Of a stretch of DNA of 40,475 bases, positions 15,667 to 24,208 are shown in pieces; position 1 is the first letter of the stretch, and the number at the start of each line of letters is the position of its first letter. Position numbers and translations under genes: made by a program. The stretch comes from Bacteroidales bacterium (GTDB lineage Bacteria; Bacteroidota; Bacteroidia; Bacteroidales; P3). The notes under the pieces were generated by a model that saw only the letters and a list, made by a program, of their open reading frames with translations, searched no databases and was not told where the DNA came from. The stretch is from NCBI GenBank assembly GCA_017455205.1, contig JAFTBM010000026.1, positions 1-40,475 of the forward strand, read 5' to 3'.

Positions 15667-18600
15667 ATGAGACCGAAGACCGCGTTGCTGCTGTTGCCAC
15701 TGCTTTGGGCATCCGTCCTAATGGCGCAGAAGCCGAAACAGGAAGTGGCGTTTACGACCGAGAAACTGCCTGTCGAACTGAAAGAATACCTCAACGGCCA
15801 GACCTCCGACAAAGAGAAGCAGAAGGAGAACAGCGCAGCGGTGGACGCACTGGCTGCGGTCTATCGGACGATGGATTGGGAGACGCAGCAGCGCGTAGCG
15901 GCCCTCTACCTCTATGCCGTAAAGGCCAAGATGAAGGGCAATCCCGAGATAAGTAGCCTCACCCGTGTGCTGGCTGCCTACGCAGCGGTGCCTGGTGGAG
16001 GACAGAACCTGACGGGGTGGCTTGATGTAGCCGATGCCATGCGGAAAAAGTCGGCCAAGCCCAAGGCTATCATGGAGTGGGTGAACTTCAGCGAGCGGCT
16101 GCTGACCGAGCGAGTACTCTATCGTAGCAATTCATCGGAATGGAAATTCGCCTCCACGGCATCATTCCGCATAGGCATGGAGAAAGGGGTAGCACTGGTG
16201 TGGTTCGACACCCCTGCCGACCTCTCCTACGCCTCGGCCAAAGACTACGGTCGCATCCTGCAGACCACGGGGCGCTACGACTACAAGGAGTGCCAGTGGT
16301 ACGGAGTGGGAGGTCGTGTGGACTGGCGGCGCACAGGGCTGGGTGCGGAGGCCTGCTATGCCGAGTTGGGACGCTACGAGGCCGCAACCAAATTTCCCAA
16401 GTTCAGGGCAGATAGCGTCAAGTTCGTCAACACCCACTATTTCAGTCAGCCGATTGCTGGCCGCTTGGAAGAAGCTTTGAACGCTCAAGCAGAACCAGGG
16501 AAGTACAGCTACCCCCGCTTCCGAAGCTATCAGCGCGACTTTGTTATCAAGGACATCATGCCAGGCGTGGACTATAGCGGCAGCTTTATGATGAATGGCT
16601 CCAAGTTTATCACCGCATCCGAAAAGCATCCCTCGTCGCTTATATTCAAGAAGGATGGCAAAGGGGTGCTGTCGGTAACCTCGCGCAAGTTCACTATCAC
16701 CACCGACCGAATCGTCTCCGAGGATGCTTCGGTGGCTCTTTATGTGGGCGAAGAAGACTCTATCGCCAACACTGGTGTGAGGGTACGCTACTCGCCAGCC
16801 GACGGCAAGGTGAGCGTCATCAACGATAAGAAACGCAACTACTACAGCCCTTTTATCGACACCTACCACGAGTTGGACATCGACTGCGAGATGATAGTCT
16901 GCAATATGGCCACTGGCGGAGTGGAGTTCACCTCGCTTATGCCCGGTGGCACACAGAGCCAGGTAACATTCGAGAGCAGCAGTTGCTACACCTACAAAAA
17001 ATACCGTGAAATCCAAGGTATCGACGAGGTGAGCCCAGCCCGCCGCGTCTACGACTATATCAGCGGAGGCTCCAGAGTGTTCAAGGTCGATAAGTTTGCC
17101 GAATATATCGGCTTCGACATCAGTCAAGCACTGCTGATGGTACACACCCTTTCGCGCTACGGCCTGGTCTCCTACAACGAGATGACGGGAAGGGTTACCG
17201 CCAAAGAGAAGCTCGAAAGCTATATCAAAGCCTTCGGACACAATAAGGACTTCGACTACGATGCCCTCTCCATCGAATCCACCACCCGGGGCAACAACGC
17301 CACGATGGACCTCGCCGACAGCAGGCTTCAGCTACGCGGCGTGGAACGCTTCGTGGTCAGCGACAGCCAGCGCGTGGTGATTCACCCTCGCGGAGGGAAA
17401 GTCGATGTAGGCTACAACCGCCAGCTGACCTTTGATGGCCGCATCGATGTGGGGCGCTTCATCTTCTTTGTCGGCGGGGGTGAATTCAACTATGAGGCCA
17501 ACAGCTTCAACCTGCCGCAGGTGGACTCGCTCTACTTCTACGTGCCTCAGTTCAACAACCCCGACTCCGACCACATCGTACTCACGCCCCTCTACAACCT
17601 CGTGGGCACACTCAATGTGGACAAGCCCGACAACCACAGCGGATTGACGAAGAACAAAGAGTACCCCATCTTCAATAGTACGCAGAGCAGCTACGTCTAC
17701 TACGACCGAAGCAGCATCTGCGGTGGGCGCTACGACCGCAAACGTTTCTACTACACCCTCCACCCCTTCACCCTCCATCGCCTGGTCAATTTCGTTACCG
17801 ACAGCCTGCAATTCAACGGCACCCTCACCTCGGGCGGTATCTTCCCCGACATCACCTATCCGCTGACCGTCCAGCGCGACTACTACCTCGGCTTCAAGAC
17901 CGAAGCCCCCGCTGGCGGCTACCCCGCCTATGGCGGCAAAGGCACTTTCCACCAAGCCATCACCCTCAACCATTTTGGGCTCAAGGGCGAGGGCGACCTC
18001 TCCTATCTGGCATCCACCACCCGCTCGCGCAATTTCCTCTTCCTGCTCGACTCGATGGAGGCCACCACCGACACTTTCTACCTGCGCGAGGAGCAGGGCT
18101 ACCCCGAAGCCAAAGGCGGACGCCTACGCCAGCGCTGGCTGCCCTATGCCGACTCGATGGCAGTGGCTACCCTATCCAAGGGTCGCCCGCTATCCATCTT
18201 CCGTGGCGAGGCTGCACTGACGGGCAGGCTCGACCTGATGCCGCAAGGGGCAGCGGCCGCTGGCAAAGCCGCCATCAGGGAGGGTACGCTCGAAAGCAGC
18301 CGTTTTGCACTGCACCCGCGCGAAATGAACGCCGAGACCAGCCGCTTCACCCTCCGCAGTACCAAGCTCGGCCAACTGGCCTTCTCGGCCGAAGGTGTCC
18401 GTTCACACGTGGACTACACCAGCCATCGCACCGAGCTGACACTCCCCAACGGCCCTGCCCGCTCCGAGCTTCAACTGGTCAAGCAGGAAGCCTATGCCGA
18501 CCAATTCACTTGGGACATGAACCGCCACCTCCTGGAGCTGACCAACACCACTCGTCCCTCGACCGAAGGACTGGATGCCATGGATATCCGCCTCCGCCTG

Positions 18601-20178
18601 CAAAAGCGGGGGGATATGCCTGGCGTGCGCTTCGTCAGCACTGACCCCGACCGCCACGGCCTCACCTACCACGCGCTGCACTCGCTCTACCGCTACGAGC
18701 TGGGCGACCTCTCCTCGGCGGGTGTCTTCCTCGTCAATGTGGCCGATGCCGCCATCGCCCCCGCAGCCGACACCCTGCACGTCGACCGCGGTGGCGAACT
18801 GCGCCCGATGGCGAATGCCAACCTAATATTCAACCGCGACAGTGCCTGGCACAGCGTTGTCGGTGCCACCTTGAGCATCGCCTCGGCCAAGCAATTCACC
18901 GGCAGCGGCTACATCGACTTCCTCAACGACACCGACCGTCCGCAACGCCTCTACTTGAAGGACATCTCGGTCAACTCCCGCGGTGTAACCAGTGCACAGG
19001 GCCTTATCAGCGACAGCGCTTCCTTCACCATCAGCTCTGCCTTCGGCTTTGCCGGCACCGTGCGCTACGAAGGCGACCACCGCCTGCCGTGGTTCGAAGG
19101 CGGCGTGCGCCTGCTCCAACCCTGCATCCCCAAAGAGCAGCTCGGCCTGCTGGCCTATGCCGCCTACACCGACCCCGACCACGTCCACATCCCAGTACCC
19201 GAAAACCCCACCGACTGGAAAGGCCACCGCATCGCAGCCTCCATCCTCATGGACAAATCCTCGCTCAAACCCCACGCAGCCTTCCTGACCGACGAGAAAG
19301 TGTCGGGCAACGAACTGCTCTCGGCTCACGGCGTGCTGACCTACCTTGCCGACCGAAAGCAATACATGATAGCCTCTGCAGAGAAGGTCTCCAACCCCGA
19401 GGCCGTCGTCGCCCCCTACCTCGCACTCTCCACTGCCGACTGCATCGTTGAGGGCGAAGGGCCCGTCAATTTCGCCCTCCGTCCCACCCAAGCCTCGCTC
19501 TACGCCTACGGCACAGCCTCGGTGGGCATTGCATCCGACGACCAAGACCACCTCACCACCCTCTTCGGCTTCTCCTTCCCCATCGAGGCCAGCCTCATTG
19601 AAGCTCTCGTGGCCAACCTCAACGGCGACCTGCGCCTCGCGACCACCACCGCCACCACCAGCGCCGAGATGCGCCACGCCCTCATCCACCACCTCGGTGC
19701 GGAAAAAGGTGCTGCCGCCTATGTGCGCTACAGCTCCACGGGCAAGCTCGACGAGCTCCCACAGCCCATGCAGTGCTCCTTCCTCTTCGATGGCGTCCGC
19801 TGGCTCTATACCCCCAAGGTGGGACTCTACTACGATGGGCGAGTGAACCTCGTGGCCGCTGGAGGAGAACCCTCGGCCTTCCAAGTCAAGCTCAAAGCGC
19901 AAATCATCAACGCCGGAGGCACACAGCAGATGACCTTCTATGTCGAGGCCGCCCGCGACCACTGGTACTTCTTCCGATTCGACCTTGCCTCGCAAGAGCT
20001 CACGCTCTACAGCTCCAACGGCGACTGGCTCGACCGCGTCAAAGCCATCCCCCTCGACCAGCGCAAGGTGGAGAAAGAAGGGCTCGGCACCTTCCGCTAC
20101 TTCGTGGGCAACAACTCGGGCGATGTACCCAACTGGCTCGCCTGGTTCTCCAAATCCATCTACCCCGACGACGAATAA
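15667..20178 (+). CDS. Very large exported beta-rich protein of unknown function
   Basis: A 1503-residue protein with an N-terminal signal peptide (RPKTALLLLPLLWASVLMAQ). Residues of about 25-280 look helical and may contain repeats. From about 290 the sequence becomes beta-rich (KFITASEKHPSSLIFKKDGKG, SRKFTITTDRIV). At about residues 475-530 there is a stretch resembling a winged helix (AEYIGFDISQALLMVHTLSR, YGLVSYNEMTGRVTAKEKL). Long beta-repeat segments follow (RVVIHPRGGKVDVGYNRQ, FDGRIDVGRFIFFVGGGEF), reminiscent of AsmA/TamB-type beta-taco or beta-helical proteins, though I cannot assign the family. The end (LGTFRYFVGNNSGDVPNWLA) is not a type IX sorting domain, so it is probably periplasmic or outer-membrane associated. 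It follows prfA by 31 bp and is followed by a strong GC hairpin. No lipobox or transmembrane segment is visible beyond the signal. Confidence 0.75.
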   Translation: MRPKTALLLLPLLWASVLMAQKPKQEVAFTTEKLPVELKEYLNGQTSDKEKQKENSAAVDALAAVYRTMDWETQQRVAALYLYAVKAKMKGNPEISSLTRVLAAYAAVPGGGQNLTGWLDVADAMRKKSAKPKAIMEWVNFSERLLTERVLYRSNSSEWKFASTASFRIGMEKGVALVWFDTPADLSYASAKDYGRILQTTGRYDYKECQWYGVGGRVDWRRTGLGAEACYAELGRYEAATKFPKFRADSVKFVNTHYFSQPIAGRLEEALNAQAEPGKYSYPRFRSYQRDFVIKDIMPGVDYSGSFMMNGSKFITASEKHPSSLIFKKDGKGVLSVTSRKFTITTDRIVSEDASVALYVGEEDSIANTGVRVRYSPADGKVSVINDKKRNYYSPFIDTYHELDIDCEMIVCNMATGGVEFTSLMPGGTQSQVTFESSSCYTYKKYREIQGIDEVSPARRVYDYISGGSRVFKVDKFAEYIGFDISQALLMVHTLSRYGLVSYNEMTGRVTAKEKLESYIKAFGHNKDFDYDALSIESTTRGNNATMDLADSRLQLRGVERFVVSDSQRVVIHPRGGKVDVGYNRQLTFDGRIDVGRFIFFVGGGEFNYEANSFNLPQVDSLYFYVPQFNNPDSDHIVLTPLYNLVGTLNVDKPDNHSGLTKNKEYPIFNSTQSSYVYYDRSSICGGRYDRKRFYYTLHPFTLHRLVNFVTDSLQFNGTLTSGGIFPDITYPLTVQRDYYLGFKTEAPAGGYPAYGGKGTFHQAITLNHFGLKGEGDLSYLASTTRSRNFLFLLDSMEATTDTFYLREEQGYPEAKGGRLRQRWLPYADSMAVATLSKGRPLSIFRGEAALTGRLDLMPQGAAAAGKAAIREGTLESSRFALHPREMNAETSRFTLRSTKLGQLAFSAEGVRSHVDYTSHRTELTLPNGPARSELQLVKQEAYADQFTWDMNRHLLELTNTTRPSTEGLDAMDIRLRLQKRGDMPGVRFVSTDPDRHGLTYHALHSLYRYELGDLSSAGVFLVNVADAAIAPAADTLHVDRGGELRPMANANLIFNRDSAWHSVVGATLSIASAKQFTGSGYIDFLNDTDRPQRLYLKDISVNSRGVTSAQGLISDSASFTISSAFGFAGTVRYEGDHRLPWFEGGVRLLQPCIPKEQLGLLAYAAYTDPDHVHIPVPENPTDWKGHRIAASILMDKSSLKPHAAFLTDEKVSGNELLSAHGVLTYLADRKQYMIASAEKVSNPEAVVAPYLALSTADCIVEGEGPVNFALRPTQASLYAYGTASVGIASDDQDHLTTLFGFSFPIEASLIEALVANLNGDLRLATTTATTSAEMRHALIHHLGAEKGAAAYVRYSSTGKLDELPQPMQCSFLFDGVRWLYTPKVGLYYDGRVNLVAAGGEPSAFQVKLKAQIINAGGTQQMTFYVEAARDHWYFFRFDLASQELTLYSSNGDWLDRVKAIPLDQRKVEKEGLGTFRYFVGNNSGDVPNWLAWFSKSIYPDDE

Positions 20179-20196
20179 CCCATCCCCACCTCGCAA

Positions 20197-20241
20197 GCAG
20201 TGGAGGCCAGCCGCCCGCAGCGGGCAGCTGGCCTCCGCTGC
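20197..20241 (+). terminator. GC-rich hairpin after the 1503-residue protein gene
   Basis: Arms 20197-20218 and 20220-20241 pair over 22 positions, with one U-G wobble and one C-A mismatch as RNA, starting 19 bases after the stop codon. There is no T-run behind it, so termination would be atypical; it may instead protect the mRNA 3' end. Confidence 0.5.
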
Positions 20242-20318
20242 ATCATAGCCTCATCGCCGCAAAATGCACCCCTCCCCCCGCTCATTTTCTCCCGCTCACC
20301 TGCCCCCCTTATCAAGCC

Positions 20319-20393
20319 ACTTGGTCCGTGTCATCTCCGTGTCATCTCCGTGTCACCTCCGTGTCACCTCCGACTCGGCACGGACATCACACG
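20319..20393 (+). repeat. 75-nt dispersed repeat element, copy 1, with four 11-bp units
   Basis: Begins ACTTGG, then four 11-bp units TCCGTGTCATC, TCCGTGTCATC, TCCGTGTCACC and TCCGTGTCACC (20325-20368), then a 25-nt tail TCCGACTCGG...CACACG. The same 75-nt element lies inverted at 37708-37782 with 69 of 75 positions identical. It sits just upstream of the thiamine operon promoter. Confidence 0.9.
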
Positions 20394-20446
20394 GCGATGG
20401 CGCGGGCTTCTCCCGCTCGTCCTACGGCGGAGGTCGCTACCGAATT

Positions 20447-20479
20447 TTTGGTCGGAAATGAAAAAAAAGAGTATATTTG
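20447..20479 (+). promoter_or_regulatory. Promoter of the thiamine operon
   Basis: TTTG at 20447-20450, a 21-bp spacer and TATATTTG at 20472-20479. The predicted start near 20486 is directly upstream of the TPP riboswitch. Confidence 0.75.
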
Positions 20480-20493
20480 CAGCGTGGAGAGTT

Positions 20494-20597
20494 CACAAAG
20501 GGGTGCGTTTATGTCGCTCATCTACACACAGATAGACGAATAAGCTGCTGAGAATACACCCTCAAAACTTGATCGGGGTAATGCCCGCGTAAGGAAA
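20494..20597 (+). promoter_or_regulatory. TPP (THI-box) riboswitch
   Basis: The leader carries the conserved thiamine-pyrophosphate aptamer blocks in order: AAAGGGGTGC (20497-20506), a variable arm, GCTGAGA-type sequence at 20548-20553 (CTGAGA) followed by ATACACCCT, then CTTGATC-GGGGTAATGCCC-GCGTAAGGAA (in blocks, 20568-20596). The CTGAGA and GCGTA-GGAA blocks form the pyrimidine and pyrophosphate pockets in the known family. The start codon of the receptor gene (ATG 20598, or 20604) follows the last block at once, leaving no room for a separate terminator, so control probably acts on translation start. Ligand binding should lower synthesis of the thiamine uptake genes when TPP is plentiful. 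Confidence 0.93.
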
Positions 20598-22847
20598 ATG
20601 ACCATGAAACACACACTGAATATTGGTGGCCGCTATCGCATGTTTGGAGCCACCCAGACCAGCCGCTGGCAGATGATAGCCTGCTTGGCCTTGGCGTTCA
20701 CAATTCTCAATTCACAGTTCTCATTCCTTCAAGCCCAGGACACGGTGCGGACGCTTGACGAGGTAATCATTCAAGATTCGCGCGTGAGCAACACCGCGCC
20801 GCTCACCACCGCCACCGTCGGCAAAGAGGAGTTGCAGGAGAGCCGCAGTGCGGTGAGCATCCCCTATCAGCTTGAGACGCAGACCTCGGTGGTGGCTACG
20901 GCAGAGAACGGATCGGTGGGAGCCACGAGCCTGCGCATACGCGGTGTCGATGCCAGCCGCATCAACGTCAATATCAACGGTATCACCCTCAACGACCCTG
21001 AAAGCCAGAGCGTCTTCTGGGCCAACATCCCCAACCTTGGCGGCATGGCGCAGAGCTTGCAGATACAGCGTGGAGTGGGAGCATCGACGGGCGGAAGTCC
21101 TGCCTTCGGTGCGGCCATCAACATGCAGACCCTCAACGCCCGCAGCGGTGCCTACGCCGATGCCGACTTTGGCCTCGGCAGCTGGAACACGCGCCAGTAT
21201 AGCCTCAATGCGGGAACTGGCATATTGAAGAGTGGCCTCTCATTCGATGCTGCCTACAGTGGCCTGACGAGCGACGGGTTCCTGCGCGGCGGACAGACCG
21301 ACCAGCACTCCTTTTTCGGCTCGGCCAGTTGGTATGGAGAGCGGACGGTGGTGAAGCTGCTCACCATCATCGGTCAGCAGAACACGGGCATCACTTGGGA
21401 TGGTGCCGACAGTGCCACCCTTGAGCGCGACCCACGCTACAACGATGCTGGCGAGTTCGACATGGATGGCAACACCCTCTACTATCGCAATGCTACCGAC
21501 AACTACTGGCAGCAGCACTATCAGCTCTACGTCTCCCACCTGCTCACCGACTATTGGAGCATCAACGGTGCACTCGACTACACCCACGGCTACGGCTACG
21601 ACGAATACTACAAGGCTGGCAAAAAGTTTTCCTCCTTCAACCTGCCCTTTGCTGGGCGCAGCGACTTCATCACGCGCAAGATAATGGCCAACAACGCCTA
21701 CACGGCCACCCTCGCCGCACGCTACAACGGTGAGCGTGCGCAGGTGTCGCTGGGCAGTCAGCTGCTGCTGTTCGACGGCGAGCACTACGGGCGTGTACTC
21801 TGGTGCCGCGACACGTCGGCTCACTTCACCACCCCATTCACCGACTGGTACTACGACACGGGCGACAAACGCGACTTCAACACCTACCTCAAACTCAATA
21901 TAACCATCAGTGATGCCCTCAACGCCTACGCCGACCTGCAGATGCGCAGTGTGGGCTACACGATTGACGGCACCACCGACGACGGCGATGTCCTCGACGC
22001 TTGGAAAAACAATTACCTCTTCTTCAATCCCAAGCTTGGCCTCAACTACCGCATTGACGACCACCAGCGCACCTACCTGGTGGCAGGCATCTCCAACCGC
22101 GAGCCTACACGCAGCGACCTCAAGGATGCCCACCTAAACGGTAGGAAAGTGGAATCTGAAACCATGCTCGACTTCGAGCTGGGCTATCAGCGCACCGCCA
22201 GTCGCTGGGCATTCAACGCTAACCTCTACGCTATGCTCTACAGCGACCAGCTCACCCCCAATGGCGACCTTAGCAGCAGTGGCTACTCGCTGATGGAGAA
22301 CGTTGCCCGCAGCTACCGCCTCGGCATCGAGCTGGAGGGGGGGTACGAGCTGTGCCGCTGGATGCGACTTGATGCCAACCTGACAATCAGCAGCAACAAG
22401 GTGATTGACTACACCTACTTCGACTTTGCCGACGGCGACAGCGTTCCCCAAGTGGTAACGGCCAACACGCCGCTTTCGCTCTCGCCCTCGGTGGTGGGGG
22501 CTGCCATTGCCACTTTCATGCCTGTCAAGGATGCCAAACTACAGCTGATAGGAAAATACGTGGGCAAGCAATATGCCGACAACACGGGGCGCGAGTGCTA
22601 TGCCCTCGACCCCTACTTCCTGCTCAACCTGCGTGCCAGCTACGTGTTCCACCTCGCTGGAAGGGGCGAGATTGAATGCCAGCTGACGGTCAATAACCTG
22701 CTGAACCACAACTATCGGCTGAATGCTTGGGTGGGCGACTGGGTCGACGACTGGAGTAGCACCACAGCCACCTACTACTACCACAGCCGCGCCTTCCTCC
22801 AGCAGCCAGGCACTAACTGGATGGGTAGGGTGATATACCGCTTCTGA
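20598..22847 (+). CDS. TonB-dependent outer membrane receptor, probable thiamine uptake
   Basis: A 749-residue outer-membrane transporter. After an N-terminal signal region ending near FLQAQ comes TVRTLDEVIIQD (TonB-box-like), then a plug domain (ATSLRIRGVDASRINVNING, LQIQRGVGASTGGSPAFGAA) and a 22-strand-type barrel rich in aromatic residues, ending in a terminal phenylalanine (GRVIYRF) as needed for barrel assembly. The TPP riboswitch and the downstream PnuT and TPK genes point to thiamine as substrate, as known for the Bacteroides OMP-PnuT-TPK operon. The signal region is unusual: it includes GGRYRMFG, a near-copy of DNA upstream of the promoter, and ILNSQFSFL, encoded by a short AT-rich repeat also found in the TPK gene. 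ATG 20604 is an alternative start. Confidence 0.92.
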   Translation: MTMKHTLNIGGRYRMFGATQTSRWQMIACLALAFTILNSQFSFLQAQDTVRTLDEVIIQDSRVSNTAPLTTATVGKEELQESRSAVSIPYQLETQTSVVATAENGSVGATSLRIRGVDASRINVNINGITLNDPESQSVFWANIPNLGGMAQSLQIQRGVGASTGGSPAFGAAINMQTLNARSGAYADADFGLGSWNTRQYSLNAGTGILKSGLSFDAAYSGLTSDGFLRGGQTDQHSFFGSASWYGERTVVKLLTIIGQQNTGITWDGADSATLERDPRYNDAGEFDMDGNTLYYRNATDNYWQQHYQLYVSHLLTDYWSINGALDYTHGYGYDEYYKAGKKFSSFNLPFAGRSDFITRKIMANNAYTATLAARYNGERAQVSLGSQLLLFDGEHYGRVLWCRDTSAHFTTPFTDWYYDTGDKRDFNTYLKLNITISDALNAYADLQMRSVGYTIDGTTDDGDVLDAWKNNYLFFNPKLGLNYRIDDHQRTYLVAGISNREPTRSDLKDAHLNGRKVESETMLDFELGYQRTASRWAFNANLYAMLYSDQLTPNGDLSSSGYSLMENVARSYRLGIELEGGYELCRWMRLDANLTISSNKVIDYTYFDFADGDSVPQVVTANTPLSLSPSVVGAAIATFMPVKDAKLQLIGKYVGKQYADNTGRECYALDPYFLLNLRASYVFHLAGRGEIECQLTVNNLLNHNYRLNAWVGDWVDDWSSTTATYYYHSRAFLQQPGTNWMGRVIYRF
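20698..20728 (+). repeat. TCAATTC-type simple repeat in the receptor signal peptide
   Basis: TTCACAATTCTCAATTC and ACAGTTCTCATTCC form a degenerate 9-bp repeat translated as T-I-L-N-S-Q-F-S-F. The same repeat family occurs twice in the TPK gene at 23505-23538 and 23665-23700. Confidence 0.7.
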
Positions 22848-22848
22848 C

Positions 22849-23412
22849 GTGTCGGCACTGGACGTCATAGGGGCACTCATCGGGCTACTCTACGTGGTCA
22901 GCGAGTATCGTGCCGACCGATGGTTTTGGCCGTTGAGCCTGCTGATGTCGGCTTTCTATGCCGTCATTAACTTCCAGGCTGGATACTATGCCAACCTCGG
23001 CATCTGCTGCTACAACTTCGCCATGTCGGTCTACGGGATGCTGGTCTGGCGTGGGGTGCTGCACAGCCGTGGACAGGGAGAACGCCCCATCGGGTCGTGT
23101 CCTGCACGGCTGTGGCCGCTGCTGATAGGGATAGTGGCTGCACTGACGGCCGTGTTCTACTGGCTGCTGGGAGCGATGGGCGAGAGCTCGCTGCCAGTGG
23201 TCGATGGTCTTTCGTCGGCCATCAGCATTGTGGGCATGTGGATGCTCTCGCAGAAGTACTGGCAGCAATGGTTCGCCTGGCTTGTAGTGGAGCCACTGAT
23301 GATTGGCCTCTACCTTGCCTCGGGGCTTTATGCCTCGGCGGTGATGTATGCCGTGTATGAAGTGTTTGTCGTTTTAGGACTTATCCGATGGAAGAGAGAA
23401 AGCATATCGTAA
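22849..23412 (+). CDS. pnuT: PnuC-family inner membrane thiamine transporter PnuT
   Basis: A 187-residue membrane protein with about seven hydrophobic helices and the PnuC-family pattern WFWPLSLLMSAFYAVINF near residue 25 and AVMYAVYEVFVVLGLIRW at the end. PnuC relatives carry out facilitated diffusion of vitamin precursors, trapped afterwards by phosphorylation. Placement between a riboswitch-controlled outer-membrane receptor and thiamine pyrophosphokinase identifies the thiamine-specific branch (PnuT). It starts with GTG one base after the receptor stop and overlaps the TPK start by 25 bp, so all three are one translational unit. The start choice is well supported because no other start precedes the first helix. 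Confidence 0.92.
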   Translation: MSALDVIGALIGLLYVVSEYRADRWFWPLSLLMSAFYAVINFQAGYYANLGICCYNFAMSVYGMLVWRGVLHSRGQGERPIGSCPARLWPLLIGIVAALTAVFYWLLGAMGESSLPVVDGLSSAISIVGMWMLSQKYWQQWFAWLVVEPLMIGLYLASGLYASAVMYAVYEVFVVLGLIRWKRESIS

Positions 23413-24038
23413 TACTCGCGGCGGGCGATTTCCCGACGCATGAGGTGCCGCTACGTGCCCTGCGCGAGGCCGACTTCGTTGTCTGCTGCGATTCGGCCTA
23501 CGTCCAATTCTCAATCTTCAATTCTCAATTCTCCATTCCCTTCATCGTCATCGGCGACGGCGATTCGCTTCCCGAGGCTATCAAGGCGGAGTTGGGTAGC
23601 AAGTGGGTGCAAGTGGAGGAGCAGGACTTCAACGACCTCCACAAGGCCATGACTTGGGCGACTTCCCAATTCTCAATTCTCCATTCTCAATTCTCCATTA
23701 TAGGTGCCACTGGGCGGCGCGAAGACCACACCCTCGGCAACCTTGCCTACCTTGCCACCTTTGCCGAGGAATATCCAGGGGCAGCGATTGAATTGCTGAC
23801 CGACTACGGGCGTTTTGTCCACCTCCATGGAGAGCGTACATTCAGTTCGCATGCAGGTCAGCAGGTCTCCATTGTCTCCTTCACACCCGATATGCCCATT
23901 TACGGCAGCGGGCTGAAGTGGCCGCTTGACGGTCTCCGTCCGCGCTTCTGGTGGCAGGCGACGCTCAACGAGGCACTCGGATCACAGTTCACCCTCCGCT
24001 CGGACGGCTCGTTGCTGGTATTTCAGACCTACCCTTGA
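23388..24038 (+). CDS. Thiamine pyrophosphokinase
   Basis: Transfers pyrophosphate from ATP to thiamine to make TPP, trapping imported thiamine in the cytoplasm. Motifs: ILAAGDFP near residue 10, VVCCDSA at 31-37, GDGDS at 56-60, EEQDFNDLHKA at 77-87 (metal and substrate site) and GATGRREDHTLGN at 106-118. The C-terminal beta-sandwich half is present to residue 216. Two segments, residues 39-51 and 93-104, are encoded by AT-rich TCAATTC repeats (QFSIFNSQFSI and QFSILHSQFSI) and replace the usual helix or strand connecting sequences. The frame stays open and all catalytic motifs remain, so the enzyme is probably active. It is the last gene of the thiamine operon. Confidence 0.92.
   Translation: MEERKHIVILAAGDFPTHEVPLRALREADFVVCCDSAYVQFSIFNSQFSIPFIVIGDGDSLPEAIKAELGSKWVQVEEQDFNDLHKAMTWATSQFSILHSQFSIIGATGRREDHTLGNLAYLATFAEEYPGAAIELLTDYGRFVHLHGERTFSSHAGQQVSIVSFTPDMPIYGSGLKWPLDGLRPRFWWQATLNEALGSQFTLRSDGSLLVFQTYP
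23505..23538 (+). repeat. TCAATTC-type simple repeat in the TPK gene, first copy
   Basis: A run of CAATTCTCAATCTTC and AATTCTCAATTCTCC encodes QFSIFNSQFSI between the CCDSA and GDGDS motifs. The repeat is AT-rich compared with the flanking codons. Confidence 0.8.
23665..23700 (+). repeat. TCAATTC-type simple repeat in the TPK gene, second copy
   Basis: CCCAATTCTCAATTC-TCCATTCTCAATTC-TCCATTA encodes SQFSILHSQFSI just before the GATGRRED motif. It has the same unit and reading phase as the first copy. Confidence 0.8.
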
Positions 24039-24101
24039 GGTACAGGAAATGACAGGGGGAAAGATGTATTGGAGGAACGGGTAGCGAGGGAGAGAGATAT
24101 T

Positions 24102-24133
24102 TTTGTGCAGCAGCATATTATTTCGTAAATTTG
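24102..24133 (+). promoter_or_regulatory. Promoter of the ion channel operon
   Basis: TTTG at 24102-24105, a 20-bp spacer and TAAATTTG at 24126-24133, about 75 bp before the ATG at 24209. Confidence 0.75.
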
Positions 24134-24208
24134 CAGCCGTAGAAAGGGTGATTGGTGGTAGATGATGAAGCATTTAGGGCAGGCAAAAAAGGCTGAAATA
24201 AGTGGAAT

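Noticed and set aside
20200-20543. Short open frames between the large exported protein gene and the receptor
   Set aside because: They run through the GC hairpin, the repeat element, the promoter and the riboswitch, so they are non-coding.
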